Origin: Methanobacterium veterum
GTDB taxonomy: Archaea; Methanobacteriota; Methanobacteria; Methanobacteriales; Methanobacteriaceae
NCBI RefSeq assembly: GCF_000745485.1
Contig: NZ_JQJK01000014.1
Location: forward strand, 186,001-250,000
Reading direction: 5' to 3'
Length of the DNA: 64,000 bases
Position 1 is the first letter of the stretch; each line of letters begins with the position of its first letter. Positions 28,311-37,672 of this stretch are shown here, piece after piece. The translations under genes were made by a program, and so were the position numbers. The notes beneath the pieces were generated by a model. It had not been told where the DNA came from. It worked only from the letters and a program-made list of their open reading frames with translations, and did not search any database.

Positions 28311-29267
28311 TTATTTAAATGAAGGTAACACTTCATCTTTGTAAAATTCGATAAATTCATGCTGTTTTGGGCCGATTTGATGCATGCATATATGGTCGTA
28401 ACCAGCGTCAGCATATCTTTTTATTTCATTTATATGATCCTCTGGATCATTACTGCAGACTATTTTTTCAGCAACTGATTTTTCATCAGCCTTTTTAGCT
28501 AATCTTTCAAAATGTGTTGTTGTTGGAAGGTCAACGTTTATTTGAACATCATTTAATTTAATAGGCCAATATTTAATGGCATTTTTTCGAGCTTCATCTT
28601 TGCTTTCATCCCAGCACACTGTAGCTTCACTATAGCAGGGTTTATTTTCGCCCCCTGTATTTTTGAAAATTGTTGCTACATCTCCATTGGCATGCTGTGC
28701 AATTAATCCATCTCCCATTTGCCCTGCAACTGTAGCAGCCATTTCTCCTTCAGCAGCTATAAATATCTCAGGAAGTTCTTCTGGTAATGTATAAATTCTT
28801 GCATTTTCAATGGTGTAAAAATAACCTTCAAAATCTTCCATCTCCCCCTGCCAGAGTAATTGAATTATATGTATAGCTTCTACAAGCATTTCAATTCTAA
28901 CTGGTGTTGAGGGCCACCTGTCGCCGAGGATATGTTCATTTAAATTTTCACCAGAGCCTACTCCTAATTTAAATCTGCCTGGAAGCATGCAAGCTGCTGT
29001 TGCTGCAGCCTGGGCTATAATTGCAGGATGTATCCTGAATGTGGGGCATGTTACTCCAGTTACAATGGGCAGCCTTTCAGTTACCTGAGATATACCCCCA
29101 ATTGTACTCCAAACAAATGGGCTTTGACCTGTTTGCGAAATCCATGGATGATAATGATCAGAAATCATGCCAAAGTCGAACCCTGCATCTTCTGCTTGTT
29201 TAGCAAAACATACAAGATCGAGGGGGCCAAATTCTTCACTGGAAAGTTTATATCCAATTTTTACCAT
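28311..29267 (-). CDS. F420-dependent LLM-class oxidoreductase
   Basis: Luciferase-like TIM-barrel flavin/F420 enzyme of 318 aa, close to the TIGR03557 group of FGD-like (F420-dependent glucose-6-phosphate dehydrogenase-like) proteins. Visible family segments are AEDAGFDFGMISDHYHPW near the N-terminus, GRFKLGVGSGENLNEHILGDRWP, and a C-terminal RYADAGYDHICMHQIG. F420 is the natural deazaflavin of methanogens. The substrate is unknown; methylenetetrahydromethanopterin reductase is a distant relative but not this protein. ATG at 29267 follows AGGAGAG. It converges on the nuclease gene. Confidence 0.88.
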   Translation of the reverse strand: MVKIGYKLSSEEFGPLDLVCFAKQAEDAGFDFGMISDHYHPWISQTGQSPFVWSTIGGISQVTERLPIVTGVTCPTFRIHPAIIAQAAATAACMLPGRFKLGVGSGENLNEHILGDRWPSTPVRIEMLVEAIHIIQLLWQGEMEDFEGYFYTIENARIYTLPEELPEIFIAAEGEMAATVAGQMGDGLIAQHANGDVATIFKNTGGENKPCYSEATVCWDESKDEARKNAIKYWPIKLNDVQINVDLPTTTHFERLAKKADEKSVAEKIVCSNDPEDHINEIKRYADAGYDHICMHQIGPKQHEFIEFYKDEVLPSFK

Positions 29268-29307
29268 TATTTAACTCTCCTAAAAAATAGAAAGGATTAA
29301 TTTATAT

Positions 29308-29619
29308 TTACATTACATCTATTTCCCTGCTTGGTTTTTCCTTTTCTTCAGTTAAAGGCATTCTAATGGTTAATAATCCGTTTTCATATTGTGCACTGCC
29401 TTTATCTGGATCAAAATCGTGAGCAAGTACCCAGCATCCGTTATATTCTGTATTTCTTCTTGGGGCTCTAACACAAAATGTATTTTCAGTCACGTTGATG
29501 TTTATATCTTCTTTTTTCACGCCTGGAAGCTCTACTTCCATTATATATTCATCTTCAGTGTGATATACAAATGTTGCAGGGGAAACAGGTATTTTTTCAG
29601 TATTTCCTTCTTCAGCCAT
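29308..29619 (-). CDS. Small heat shock protein (Hsp20/alpha-crystallin)
   Basis: Protein of 103 aa made mainly of an alpha-crystallin domain: DEYIMEVELPGVKKEDININVTENTF, then a loop and YENGLLTIRMPL with the terminal charged tail ending REIDVM. The N-terminal arm is very short, so large oligomers may be limited. It would act as an ATP-independent holdase chaperone. ATG at 29619 has a GGTGAT site. The stretch 29620-30170 is AT-rich, with no gene seen. Confidence 0.88.
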   Translation of the reverse strand: MAEEGNTEKIPVSPATFVYHTEDEYIMEVELPGVKKEDININVTENTFCVRAPRRNTEYNGCWVLAHDFDPDKGSAQYENGLLTIRMPLTEEKEKPSREIDVM

Positions 29620-30170
29620 AAGATCACCACATAATACTTTTATTAAAATTAGTATTTAAATATTTTTATATGGGTTATTATGGATGTAAATACCGAATTA
29701 GTTGCTATCTTAAAATATTTGGTATATTAAAGGTTTAATTAGCCTTAAATTATAAAAGGAATGATTATTATAAAGTTAGTATTGGAGATAGTACATGTAT
29801 TTTCAGGGGCAATGTAAAAAAATAGTTAGATATGAAGATTTATTTGTTACTCATGATGATGTAAGGTTATTTTTCACTGGATTTAATTAAAGGTTATAAA
29901 GCATAAATGTTGATTTGGATGTTTGTATTAAAATTAGGGGTTTTCATGGTGATTTAATTTAATCGGGTTTAGTGAGATCAATTTAAATGCAATAAATATA
30001 ATAGACATCATTATGTGCTATATATATGTGCATTGAAAAAATAGACCTATTTAAATAAACAAAGCTTATATTGAATATTTAAATAAAATTAGGAGAATTC
30101 AAGAGAATACTTAGTATTTAGAACTAGGAGATCTGTATAATCTCAATGCTTTTAGAAGAGTTGATTATAA

Positions 30171-30425
30171 ATGAGTGAGGATCAGGATAGTCGTTTAGGT
30201 TGTAAATGGACGCTTGAGGAAGATACTAAAATGTGTAAACTGCGGGAGCAAGGTTATAGCTTTAAGGAAATTGGGAAAATTTTAAAAAGAAGTGAAAAAT
30301 CATGTGCAACTCGTTATAGTAACCGGGGTTATACATTGAATCCACTAAAGCTGCTTGTGAATGTGGCGGTATTTTTATCACTGATAAGTGGTTTGATTAC
30401 AGAACCTACAACTCTATTTCAATAG
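30171..30425 (+). CDS. Myb/SANT-like DNA-binding protein with hydrophobic tail
   Basis: Protein of 84 aa. Residues 10-55 read as a Myb/SANT-type helix bundle: CKWTLEEDTKMCKLREQGYSFKEIGKIL, then RSEKSCATRYSNRGYT, with the opening Trp, the EED acidic patch and the SC..RYSNRG recognition-helix pattern. The C-terminal 25 residues (LKLLVNVAVFLSLISGLI) are hydrophobic enough for a membrane helix, which is unusual for a DNA-binding protein. A short frame beginning with ATG at 30146 overlaps the start. DNA binding is likely; the membrane link is uncertain. Confidence 0.65.
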   Translation: MSEDQDSRLGCKWTLEEDTKMCKLREQGYSFKEIGKILKRSEKSCATRYSNRGYTLNPLKLLVNVAVFLSLISGLITEPTTLFQ

Positions 30426-30508
30426 AAGATACGATTGGAAATGGGTCATATTGAATCTATTTTTTCTTGATAATTATAATAAAAAATAATTAAAACAGTA
30501 ATTAAAGT

Positions 30509-30973
30509 TTACGTATTTATGTTATAATATTCTCCGTCTTTCTTTTGGATTTTTTTGATTAAACCTTTATTTTCAAGGGATACGATAATCTGGTACATTT
30601 GGAGGTTACTCAATTTTAAGTCACCATAAAGGAGATTTCCCTCTAAAAAATGCCTTGAAACAAATCCTTCACTGGCTAAATTGGTGATAAGTTCAAATGT
30701 CTTTTTCTCTGTCTGGTTAAGATCTTCCCTTAAAACTTCTGCTCTTGATTCTACAGCATTGATCTGGGCATCAACTGCATTTGCTTTAATGTAATTGTCA
30801 TTTTTTGATATGAGGCCCTTATCTTCTAAATTTGTTAATATGTCCTTAAATTCAGTTTCTGACATTGAAAGGTCTAACTTTAAAATATTGGAAGGTACAC
30901 CATCCCTATACTCTGCTTGAAAATATTTAATCTGGTTTAAAACACGATTTTCTTTTTTAGTAATTGTAATCAT
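30509..30973 (-). CDS. Winged-helix protein with two tandem HTH units
   Basis: Protein of 154 aa with two related units. Residues 5-65 (ENRVLNQIKYFQAEYRDGVPSNILKLDLSMSE onward) end NLEDKGLISK. Residues 85-150 (EKKTFELITNLASEGFVSRHFLEGNLLYGDLKLSN onward) end SLENKGLIKK. Each ends in the wing-like hairpin of MarR/winged-helix folds, so it is probably a DNA-binding regulator with internal duplication. The target is unknown. It is separated from the Myb-like gene by about 80 bp and is convergent with it. Confidence 0.6.
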   Translation of the reverse strand: MITITKKENRVLNQIKYFQAEYRDGVPSNILKLDLSMSETEFKDILTNLEDKGLISKNDNYIKANAVDAQINAVESRAEVLREDLNQTEKKTFELITNLASEGFVSRHFLEGNLLYGDLKLSNLQMYQIIVSLENKGLIKKIQKKDGEYYNINT

Positions 30974-31272
30974 TTCATCACATCTTTTTTATGTTTAGAA
31001 GTATTTCTGCGCATTTTTTGGAGGATATTAGTTTTAAATAAGTAAAATTCACTATAACAATTTTTCTGATTCAACATACTAATAGTTTTCAATGTTTTAA
31101 AAGGAATAAAATGTATTAATGATTTTTGATGTGGTCTTAAATAGGCTTTGTATCGAAAAATTGAAGAATATGGTGCTTAATTGGTTAGTGAATTATATTT
31201 TTGGAGGGAATTATACTATATTTATTACTATATTTGGTTAAATTATTATATCCCTTTGACTAATAATAAATC

Positions 31273-31602
31273 ATGAACTTGAATTTTATAAGAATTGGAA
31301 TAATTCTTCTGGTTATTGGAGTGATTTCAATCTCTGGCTGCACGCAGGAGAAGCAGACTAATACCATTATTATTCAAAATTTTACATTCAAACCAAATCC
31401 AATGCACGTTAAAGCAGGAGATGTAGTTAGATGGACTAGTCATGATAATGCTCCTCATAAAATAGTAAGTGATACGGGAAACTTTGAAAGCCCAGATTTA
31501 AACAATGGAGATACATTCACTTATACTTTTGATAAAAAAGGTGAATTCAATTACCACGATGAGTTAGATTCATCCATAAAAGGCAAAGTTATCGTTGGAT
31601 GA
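31273..31602 (+). CDS. Cupredoxin-like lipoprotein lacking copper ligands
   Basis: Protein of 109 aa: a lipoprotein signal with ISGC (Cys23), then a plastocyanin/amicyanin-like beta domain (IIIQNFTFKPNPMHVKAGDVVRWTSHD). A type 1 copper site needs His, Cys, His and Met. Here His62 is kept, but the C-terminal ligand loop reads YHDELDSSIKG, with Asp96, Asp99 and Ile102 where Cys, His and Met normally sit. The fold is therefore probably kept without electron-transfer function, unless another metal is bound. The nearby genes give no clear role. The region 30974-31272 upstream is AT-rich with no gene. Confidence 0.8.
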   Translation: MNLNFIRIGIILLVIGVISISGCTQEKQTNTIIIQNFTFKPNPMHVKAGDVVRWTSHDNAPHKIVSDTGNFESPDLNNGDTFTYTFDKKGEFNYHDELDSSIKGKVIVG

Positions 31603-31648
31603 AGATAGGTTATAAAACTTCTTTTGTATTTTAAAAAAATAATAAAAT

Positions 31649-31675
31649 GTAGAATATAGAAATTCTACGTTTTTA
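31649..31675. terminator. Shared hairpin terminator between convergent genes
   Basis: GTAGAAT (31649-31655) pairs with ATTCTAC (31662-31668), followed by GTTTTT on the plus strand and preceded by an A-rich stretch, which reads as T-rich on the minus strand. It can end both the cupredoxin and the SLC13 transcripts. Confidence 0.65.
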
Positions 31676-31685
31676 AACAATTTGA

Positions 31686-33065
31686 TCATATTATGTTTAA
31701 TGGTATGGCCAATACCAGAATATCAATTATAGTCAGGATGATTCCGATTACAATCAGAGGTACTCCTGCTTTAAATATTTCTTTAATGTTGATATACTTG
31801 GTTCCGTATGCCATTGCAACTGTTGGGTCGGCCATTGGAAGCATGAAGGATAAACTACATGCTATTGCTACTGGTACTGCGTAAATTCCGATTGGTTGTC
31901 CCTGTGCCTGTGCTAAAGTTACTGATAGCGGTATCAAAATCGCAGATAGTGCGATGTTAGACATTACCTGAGTTATTGTAACTGCTATGATCATGAGCAC
32001 GATCATAATGAGTAGTGTTGATGCGTTACGGCCCACTAAGCCTATAATAACTTGTACTAGCCAGTTTGCTGCTCCTGTGTTTAGTAGTGCTGCTCCTAAG
32101 GACAATGCTCCTCCAAAGAATATTATGAGTCCCCAGTCTACACCGTTTTGCGCGTCCTGCCAGTCGATTACTCTAAATGCAAATAGAAGCACTGCACCGA
32201 TTAATGCAACTGAATAACTGTTAATTCCAGTGTAGTTTGTTGTAACCCATAATAATATGGTGAACAATAATATTCCAAGAGTGAATTTCTCCATTCGGCT
32301 CATAGGACCTAATTCTACCATTTTAGCAGTAATAGTCTCCATTCCACCTACAATACCTTTGACTTCTGGTTTGAATACAATGCCCAACCACTTCCAGATT
32401 ATAAATAGAAGGATTATTGCAAGTGGGAATCCAAAGATCATCCAGTTTACAAAGGGAATATGAGTGTATGCTGCGGCCATCAGGTTGGGTGCGGTTCCTA
32501 TTTCTGTACCGAATCCACCTGCCAGTGAACCGAAGGATCCTCCGATAACCATGGCTTTGGCAAAATTACTACCACCTTTTTCAGGGTCATTTACACCCAT
32601 AAAAGGTATAATCTCTTTTATAATTGGAAGCAGCATTGCATATGCTACTACATTCTCAATAAACGCTGAAAGAATTCCAGTTGAGAAAACAACTACAAAA
32701 AGACTTCTATCAGGAGTAGTACCTAATTTGTTAAGCAATGTGAACGTGAAACGCTGTGCAAGTCCACTTTTACGTATAGCTTCTGCTATAATGAATCCTC
32801 CAATCATCAGGAAGATAATACCGTTGGCAAATCCCACGACGGCACTGTTAAAATCAGTAACACCAATTAATGGCTGAACAAAAAGCAGTAGTAACGATGT
32901 AACTGCTAAGTGTAGTGCTTCAGTGACCCACATAATTATGGCGAAGATCAAGAGTGCAAGTGCTGCATGCCCTGCATAACCTAAACCTGGTGTAGGAATA
33001 AGCATCATGACTATAAATAATAATATAGCTAATGGAAATCCTAAAACCTTTAAATTTATGTTCGT
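31686..33065 (-). CDS. SLC13/DASS-family anion symporter, apparent ACG start
   Basis: Membrane carrier of about 459 aa of the divalent anion:sodium symporter group (dicarboxylate, sulfate or phosphate; substrate not predictable). Conserved SNA/SNT-like hairpins are seen as [11 protein letters not shown] and [11 protein letters not shown], with [24 protein letters not shown] in the first half, in a repeat of about 11 helices. The frame has ATG at 33008, but this would remove the first helix ([24 protein letters not shown]). Upstream, ACG at 33065 lies exactly seven bases after GGAGG and gives the N-terminus [16 protein letters not shown] therefore extend the gene to 33065. Confidence 0.82.
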   Translation of the reverse strand, partial: TNINLKVLGFPLAILLFIVMMLIPTPGLGYAGHAALALLIFAIIMWVTEALHLAVTSLLLLFVQPLIGVTDFNSAVVGFANGIIFLMIGGFIIAEAIRKSGLAQRFTFTLLNKLGTTPDRSLFVVVFSTGILSAFIENVVAYAMLLPIIKEIIPFMGVNDPEKGGSNFAKAMVIGGSFGSLAGGFGTEIGTAPNLMAAAYTHIPFVNWMIFGFPLAIILLFIIWKWLGIVFKPEVKGIVGGMETITAKMVELGPMSRMEKFTLGILLFTILLWVTTNYTGINSYSVALIGAVLLFAFRVIDWQDAQNGVDWGLIIFFGGALSLGAALLNTGAANWLVQVIIGLVGRNASTLLIMIVLMIIAVTITQVMSNIALSAILIPLSVTLAQAQGQPIGIYAVPVAIACSLSFMLPMADPTVAMAYGTKYINIKEIFKAGVPLIVIGIILTIIDILVLAIPLNII

Positions 33066-33097
33066 TTTGTAGCCTCCTAAAACTTATTTTCTATTTC

Positions 33098-33640
33098 TCA
33101 GGCCGTCGAATACATGGTGTTCGGGCCGTCGAATGCTGTCAAAATCAATGAATTTGAGGCACCTAAAATTGGAGATTTTCGAGTGCTCTGCATTCGAGGC
33201 CGGGGAAACACAGTTTCCAAAGGCCTTCAAAAATCATAATGATTTTCGAAAGGTTCAAAAAATCTTTTAGATTTTTCTCAACATCCTAAAATTTTTTGGC
33301 CCTCGAACAATATGTGTTCGGGGCATGGAAAAATTCATGGAATTTTCCCGGTTGAGGAACATTAAAAAATCTTCGATTTTTTATGTTTGCGGAGCTTTGC
33401 TCCGCAACTGCAAAAACTACGTTTTTGCGGCTGAGGAAATTATATTTCCTCCAGCAGAGAAAAATGCAAAGCATTTTTCTCCTGCTATCTTCTTCAAACA
33501 TCGAAATCGTAGATTTCAAATGTTCAGAAATTTCATCCTAAATTTCCTTCAACCTCTAAATATTTCATATTTGGGTTCAGGAAAAAACTGTTAAAATCTA
33601 TTAAAAATCGCGGATTTTTGACGAAGCAAAAATTAATTAT
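33098..33640. repeat. Tri-loop inverted-repeat array B (largest)
   Basis: About fourteen short inverted repeats in 540 bp between the SLC13 and rad50 genes. Examples with three loop bases are GGAAAC-ACA-GTTTCC (33204), AAAAATCT-TTT-AGATTTTT, AAAAAATC-TTC-GATTTTTT, GCGGAGC-TTT-GCTCCGC (33389), GCAAAAAC-TAC-GTTTTTGC, GAGGAAAT-TAT-ATTTCCTC, a stem of eleven around AAA (33457-33481), GAAATC-GTA-GATTTC and AAAAATC-GCG-GATTTTT. Stems differ in sequence. GGCCGTCGAAT is repeated at its left end. Open frames across it on both strands are by-products of the palindromes. The remaining stretch 33641-33930 shows no gene. Confidence 0.88.
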
Positions 33641-33930
33641 TTTTTATACTTTGATTTTGACGTTAAACGCCCGTTATGTGCGTTAACTGTGTTTTTCCTT
33701 TAACTCTCTTAATTTTAACAGATTATTTACGGAACGTCCTATAATATAAATATATTTCATAATGATTAATAATGTAAATTGGTGGGTTATGTATATATTT
33801 GTTAGTGCCATTTGGAGCGGGTTTCTTTATATTATGTAATATTGAAATAATAATACAAAGATATATGGTAAGATCTTTAATATTAAATCTTAAAAAATTA
33901 ATTTGAATAAAATAAAATTTAAAATAAAAA

Positions 33931-36381
33931 TTATCCGCTTAAAGTAACGCAGGAATTTCCATCGATTTTTTCCACTTTAAATACATTGTCTGCAAAGCTC
34001 CCAAGTTCTCTTTCATGAGATACAATGATTACCTGCGGGCAGTCCAGTTCATTTAAAATTTCTCTAACTTTATATAACTGTTCCCTGCTGAACCCATCAG
34101 TCGGTTCATCTAATATCAACAAATTGGATTTCATTCCTGTAGAAACTTTCTGAACGATATTATTTAGGGCTAAACGGTAGGCTAATGCCACACTGGTTTT
34201 TTCGCCGCCGCTTAAATAATTGATATCCTGTTCAAAGCCGTCCTGTTCTACAATTGGTGTAAATTCTTCGTCAATTTTAGCTGTTTTTGAGATGTCTTCA
34301 ATCAGGATACTGAACCATTTCTGGAAATCGCCATTAAACTCTTCATACCTTTTCTGCATCACATGTTTTTCTATCAAGCTGAGTGTAGGAATCAAATAGT
34401 CGTTGAGCCAGATATGATAATCATTGAACTTGTCTAACTGTTTCTTGAGGTTTTCCTTTTTATTGATTTCATCTTTAACTTTTGATATATCCTCTTGCAG
34501 TTTTTCTACAATGGTTTTGGTCTCAACTATTTTTTCTTTCACTGCCTGGAACTCTTCCTCTGTTTTCTGGTAATTGAATTTTACCTCAGCAATCTCATTA
34601 GGTATATTTTTTAATTCTTTTAACTTTCCCTGGAAAGTGACTAAATTCTGTCTTAATGAATTAATTTCTGCAGTTAAAACAACAATATTTCCCTCATTTT
34701 CTTTTATTTTATCAAAATTCTTTTTAAATTGATATTTAAAGTTCTCTAAATCCTTCTGGCTCTGGTTGTACTCTTTGAGTTTATCAAGCAGGGTTTCAAA
34801 ATGAGTTATATATTTGTCAGTTTCATCAAATTCAACAGTACTGTCTATTATTAATTTTAAATCATTATCAAATCTATTTAGTTTCATGTAAATAGAATTA
34901 ATCTTATTTTTTAAATCATCTAAACGTGATACCTTCTCTATTAATAATTTTAAGTCATTTAAATTATTTTCAAGGGTTTTTATTTCTATTTCTTCTGATT
35001 CTAACTGTTTTTTCCCTTTTAGCTCTACATGGCTTAATATTTTTGATCTTGAATTCATTTTCTTGATTTTTTCGTCGCTTTCATTCTTCAAATTCTTTTT
35101 ATGCTCTTCATTTAATACGCTGCCGCAGATAGGGCATAATTCGCCCAAACCATTCACATTGTTCAATTTTTTCAGAGTTTCTGATTTTTCAACATCTAAT
35201 TTGTATATATCTTCAGAAATTTTCTGCACCTGTTCCTTATCAAGCTTGAAAGCATCGTATTTTTCTTTTATTTTAAGAATTAATGCATCTTTTTCCTTTA
35301 AAAGCTCCTCAGAAGTTTTATTTTTATTTTCCCCAAGTTCATTTTCAGTTGACTGTTTACTGTCATTTAAGAGAGCTAGGTTAGATTTTAAACTGTCGTG
35401 TTCTTTGATAATTTTTCTAATAGCGGTCAGTTTACTGTTCAGGTCTTCTTCAGTTTCATTTGTGGGTTTTTCAATTTTTTCCAGGGTTTCAATTTGAGGG
35501 ATAAACTTCAGCTTATTTTCTTCCCCGCAGGTTTTAATTTCATCTTGGTATTTGATGGACAGTTTTTCTTTTTCTTCAATTTGTTTTTTTAGATGAGGGA
35601 TTTCAACTTGTATCTTTTTAAGCTCTAATTCTGACTCCTGAAGTTTTTCAAGTGTTTCCTTCTGGGTTTTTTGTAAAATATCCAGCTCTTCCCCGCGTGC
35701 CTGAGATTTTGTATTTTTAGTTTTATTTGCATCTAAGTTACCCTTTAACACAAATAATTCCTGTTTTTTATCATCTAAGTCTTTTGTTTCAGTCTTCAGT
35801 TCAATGAGTTTATCTTTAATTGACCTGGACAGTATATTTGCATTTTCAGCAGCGATTTTGTAATCTTCTATACCAAAAGCTTTTCTTAAAGTTTGGAGCC
35901 TTTCATCAGGCTTTTGGGAGAGTATATATTTCATCTCTTCTTGGGGTGTATAAACTGCATATCTGAATATGACACTTTGGGCCCGGGGGTTAAGGGGTTC
36001 CTTGAAATTGAGAATTTTTAAAATTTTCTCCTTGATTTCAGATGGAGATAGCTCCAGTTTTGCACCATTAATGCCTAAAATTCCTTTTTCTTGCCTAACT
36101 GGTCCGTCGTTTTCTTTTCGTATTAAAGAACGTTGAACTAAATAATTATCTTCACCAATACCAAATTCTAAAGTTACCGATCCTTTTTTTGAACCTTTTC
36201 GAAGTAGAGAATCACCTTTCTGATTTCCAAGACCAAAAAGAGCAAATTCGATAGCCATCAATAGTGTGGACTTTCCAGAACCTATATCTCCCTCAAAGAG
36301 CGATGTTCCAATTGGAAACGCTATAGATTCATTATTTTTATAGCTCCTTATGTTGTTTAATGAAAGCGTCTTAAAAATCAT
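33931..36381 (-). CDS. rad50: DNA double-strand break repair ATPase Rad50
   Basis: SMC-like ATPase of 816 aa that partners Mre11 in end processing. Walker A is EGDIGSGKSTLLMAIEFALFG (about residues 30-50). Two long coiled-coil arms flank the zinc hook LCPICGSVL (Cys416 and Cys419). Then come the ABC signature YLSGGEKTSVALAYRLAL and Walker B LLILDEPTDGF. The start codon overlaps the mre11 stop in TAATG, so expression is coupled. Order on the minus strand is nurA, herA, mre11, rad50. Confidence 0.97.
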   Translation of the reverse strand: MIFKTLSLNNIRSYKNNESIAFPIGTSLFEGDIGSGKSTLLMAIEFALFGLGNQKGDSLLRKGSKKGSVTLEFGIGEDNYLVQRSLIRKENDGPVRQEKGILGINGAKLELSPSEIKEKILKILNFKEPLNPRAQSVIFRYAVYTPQEEMKYILSQKPDERLQTLRKAFGIEDYKIAAENANILSRSIKDKLIELKTETKDLDDKKQELFVLKGNLDANKTKNTKSQARGEELDILQKTQKETLEKLQESELELKKIQVEIPHLKKQIEEKEKLSIKYQDEIKTCGEENKLKFIPQIETLEKIEKPTNETEEDLNSKLTAIRKIIKEHDSLKSNLALLNDSKQSTENELGENKNKTSEELLKEKDALILKIKEKYDAFKLDKEQVQKISEDIYKLDVEKSETLKKLNNVNGLGELCPICGSVLNEEHKKNLKNESDEKIKKMNSRSKILSHVELKGKKQLESEEIEIKTLENNLNDLKLLIEKVSRLDDLKNKINSIYMKLNRFDNDLKLIIDSTVEFDETDKYITHFETLLDKLKEYNQSQKDLENFKYQFKKNFDKIKENEGNIVVLTAEINSLRQNLVTFQGKLKELKNIPNEIAEVKFNYQKTEEEFQAVKEKIVETKTIVEKLQEDISKVKDEINKKENLKKQLDKFNDYHIWLNDYLIPTLSLIEKHVMQKRYEEFNGDFQKWFSILIEDISKTAKIDEEFTPIVEQDGFEQDINYLSGGEKTSVALAYRLALNNIVQKVSTGMKSNLLILDEPTDGFSREQLYKVREILNELDCPQVIIVSHERELGSFADNVFKVEKIDGNSCVTLSG

Positions 36382-37667
36382 TATTGCCTCTCTAAATCCA
36401 GTATTTCTAATGATTCGCTCAGAATCCTGTTTTTATAATCTGATTTCTTTTCATTAGGTTTAGGGCTTTTTCGCAGTGCTTTTAATAAATTAACAGCAAG
36501 TTTGGCCCCTTCTTTTGTATTAAGTTCTTCTTGACCCACTTCTATGTTGCGTATATTTTCTAAAAGTAAATTTTCCTCTATTTCCTCAGTGGTTTCTCCT
36601 TTAACACGGATTTTTGTAAATTCCTTTGAAACAAGCCCGTGATGGTTAATACTTACGTGTAATGCTCCTGCTTCCTTAAGAATTCTCCTTATTTCATGGA
36701 AATTGATATCGGATGTTTTGCCTCCAGCTAATTCTCCCTTTACTTTTAGGATAATTATTTTTTCATTAACATCGTGCTGTCTTATTTTTTCTAAAATTTC
36801 ATCGTAGAGCTGGTTTGAGTTTTTATCATCTGCCTTAAATGATAAAAAATCATATTTGGCTAGATCTAATTCGTAAAAATTTTTATCTTCACAGAAATTA
36901 ACGCTTTTAATCTTTTCATCAAATTCAACAATGAAAAATCCTCTTTTTTCACCCTTTGCGCTTATTTCTAAATCTCGAGGATAACCAGCAAAAGGAGGCC
37001 CAGGATAAGTAATGACATTGTAACCTTCTAATTGGGTTTCGCATATTTTCTGGTGTATGTGCCCCCCAGCATAGTAATCAAAATCCTTGGGCAGCCTTTT
37101 AATGTCAATTCCATCCATTTTAGATAAAAAATCAGGAAGTAAATTTTTAATGGATGTATGAAAGACGAAAATTTTAAAGCCGTCTTCATCTTCTAGGCTC
37201 TTTTTATCCAGCATATTGTAATAGGCATCATCTAATCCCATTTTTCGCCCTGATATTCCTGTTAATTTAGCCCCTGTTTTTTTATCCGTGATGAACTTCA
37301 ATTTTAGTTTTTCTTCTCCAAGTTCATTTTCAACAACGTAACCGTTGAATAACTTTTTTAGTAAGCCGCTTTCAGTAATTACATCGATGATTGAAGTTTC
37401 ATTGGGGCTGAAATCATGGCTGCCGTAATTAATATAAACTGGAATTCCTTTGTCTGCCACTTCCTTTAATTTTCCAACGGCCTGTTTGACAACACTCATG
37501 TCTGGGAGATTCGAATGAAATAAATCCCCTGCGATGATAATAAAATCAACTTTTTCTTTTATACATGTATCTAAACATGTATTGAAAGCTTTAATTTCTA
37601 ATTCTTTTAATTCAGAATATTTTTGAGCTCCTAAATGGCAGTCTGCAACGTGAGCAAATTTGTACAT
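36381..37667 (-). CDS. mre11: DNA double-strand break repair nuclease Mre11
   Basis: Calcineurin-like nuclease of 428 aa. Metal-binding motifs are ADCHLGAQ (Asp9, His11), AGDLFHSN (Asp48), YGSHDFSP (Ser83, His84) and GGHIHQ. The usual motif is GNHD/E, in which Asn is a metal ligand (Asn84 in Pyrococcus); here it is Ser. The C-terminal part serves as capping and Rad50-binding domain. ATG at 37667 is chosen because AGGTTGAT just before it is the ribosome site; the TTG at 37676 lies inside that site. It resects ends together with Rad50, HerA and NurA. Confidence 0.95.
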   Translation of the reverse strand: MYKFAHVADCHLGAQKYSELKELEIKAFNTCLDTCIKEKVDFIIIAGDLFHSNLPDMSVVKQAVGKLKEVADKGIPVYINYGSHDFSPNETSIIDVITESGLLKKLFNGYVVENELGEEKLKLKFITDKKTGAKLTGISGRKMGLDDAYYNMLDKKSLEDEDGFKIFVFHTSIKNLLPDFLSKMDGIDIKRLPKDFDYYAGGHIHQKICETQLEGYNVITYPGPPFAGYPRDLEISAKGEKRGFFIVEFDEKIKSVNFCEDKNFYELDLAKYDFLSFKADDKNSNQLYDEILEKIRQHDVNEKIIILKVKGELAGGKTSDINFHEIRRILKEAGALHVSINHHGLVSKEFTKIRVKGETTEEIEENLLLENIRNIEVGQEELNTKEGAKLAVNLLKALRKSPKPNEKKSDYKNRILSESLEILDLERQ

Positions 37668-37672
37668 CTTTA

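Noticed and set aside
33286..33594. Overlapping frames of 77-89 codons on both strands
   Set aside because: They run straight through hairpin array B; the apparent coding length comes from repeated palindromes that lack stops.
33785..33910. Short frames with GGTGG near 33780 encoding hydrophobic peptides
   Set aside because: Two competing frames of 16 and about 35 codons, neither with good start and both AT-biased; not supported.
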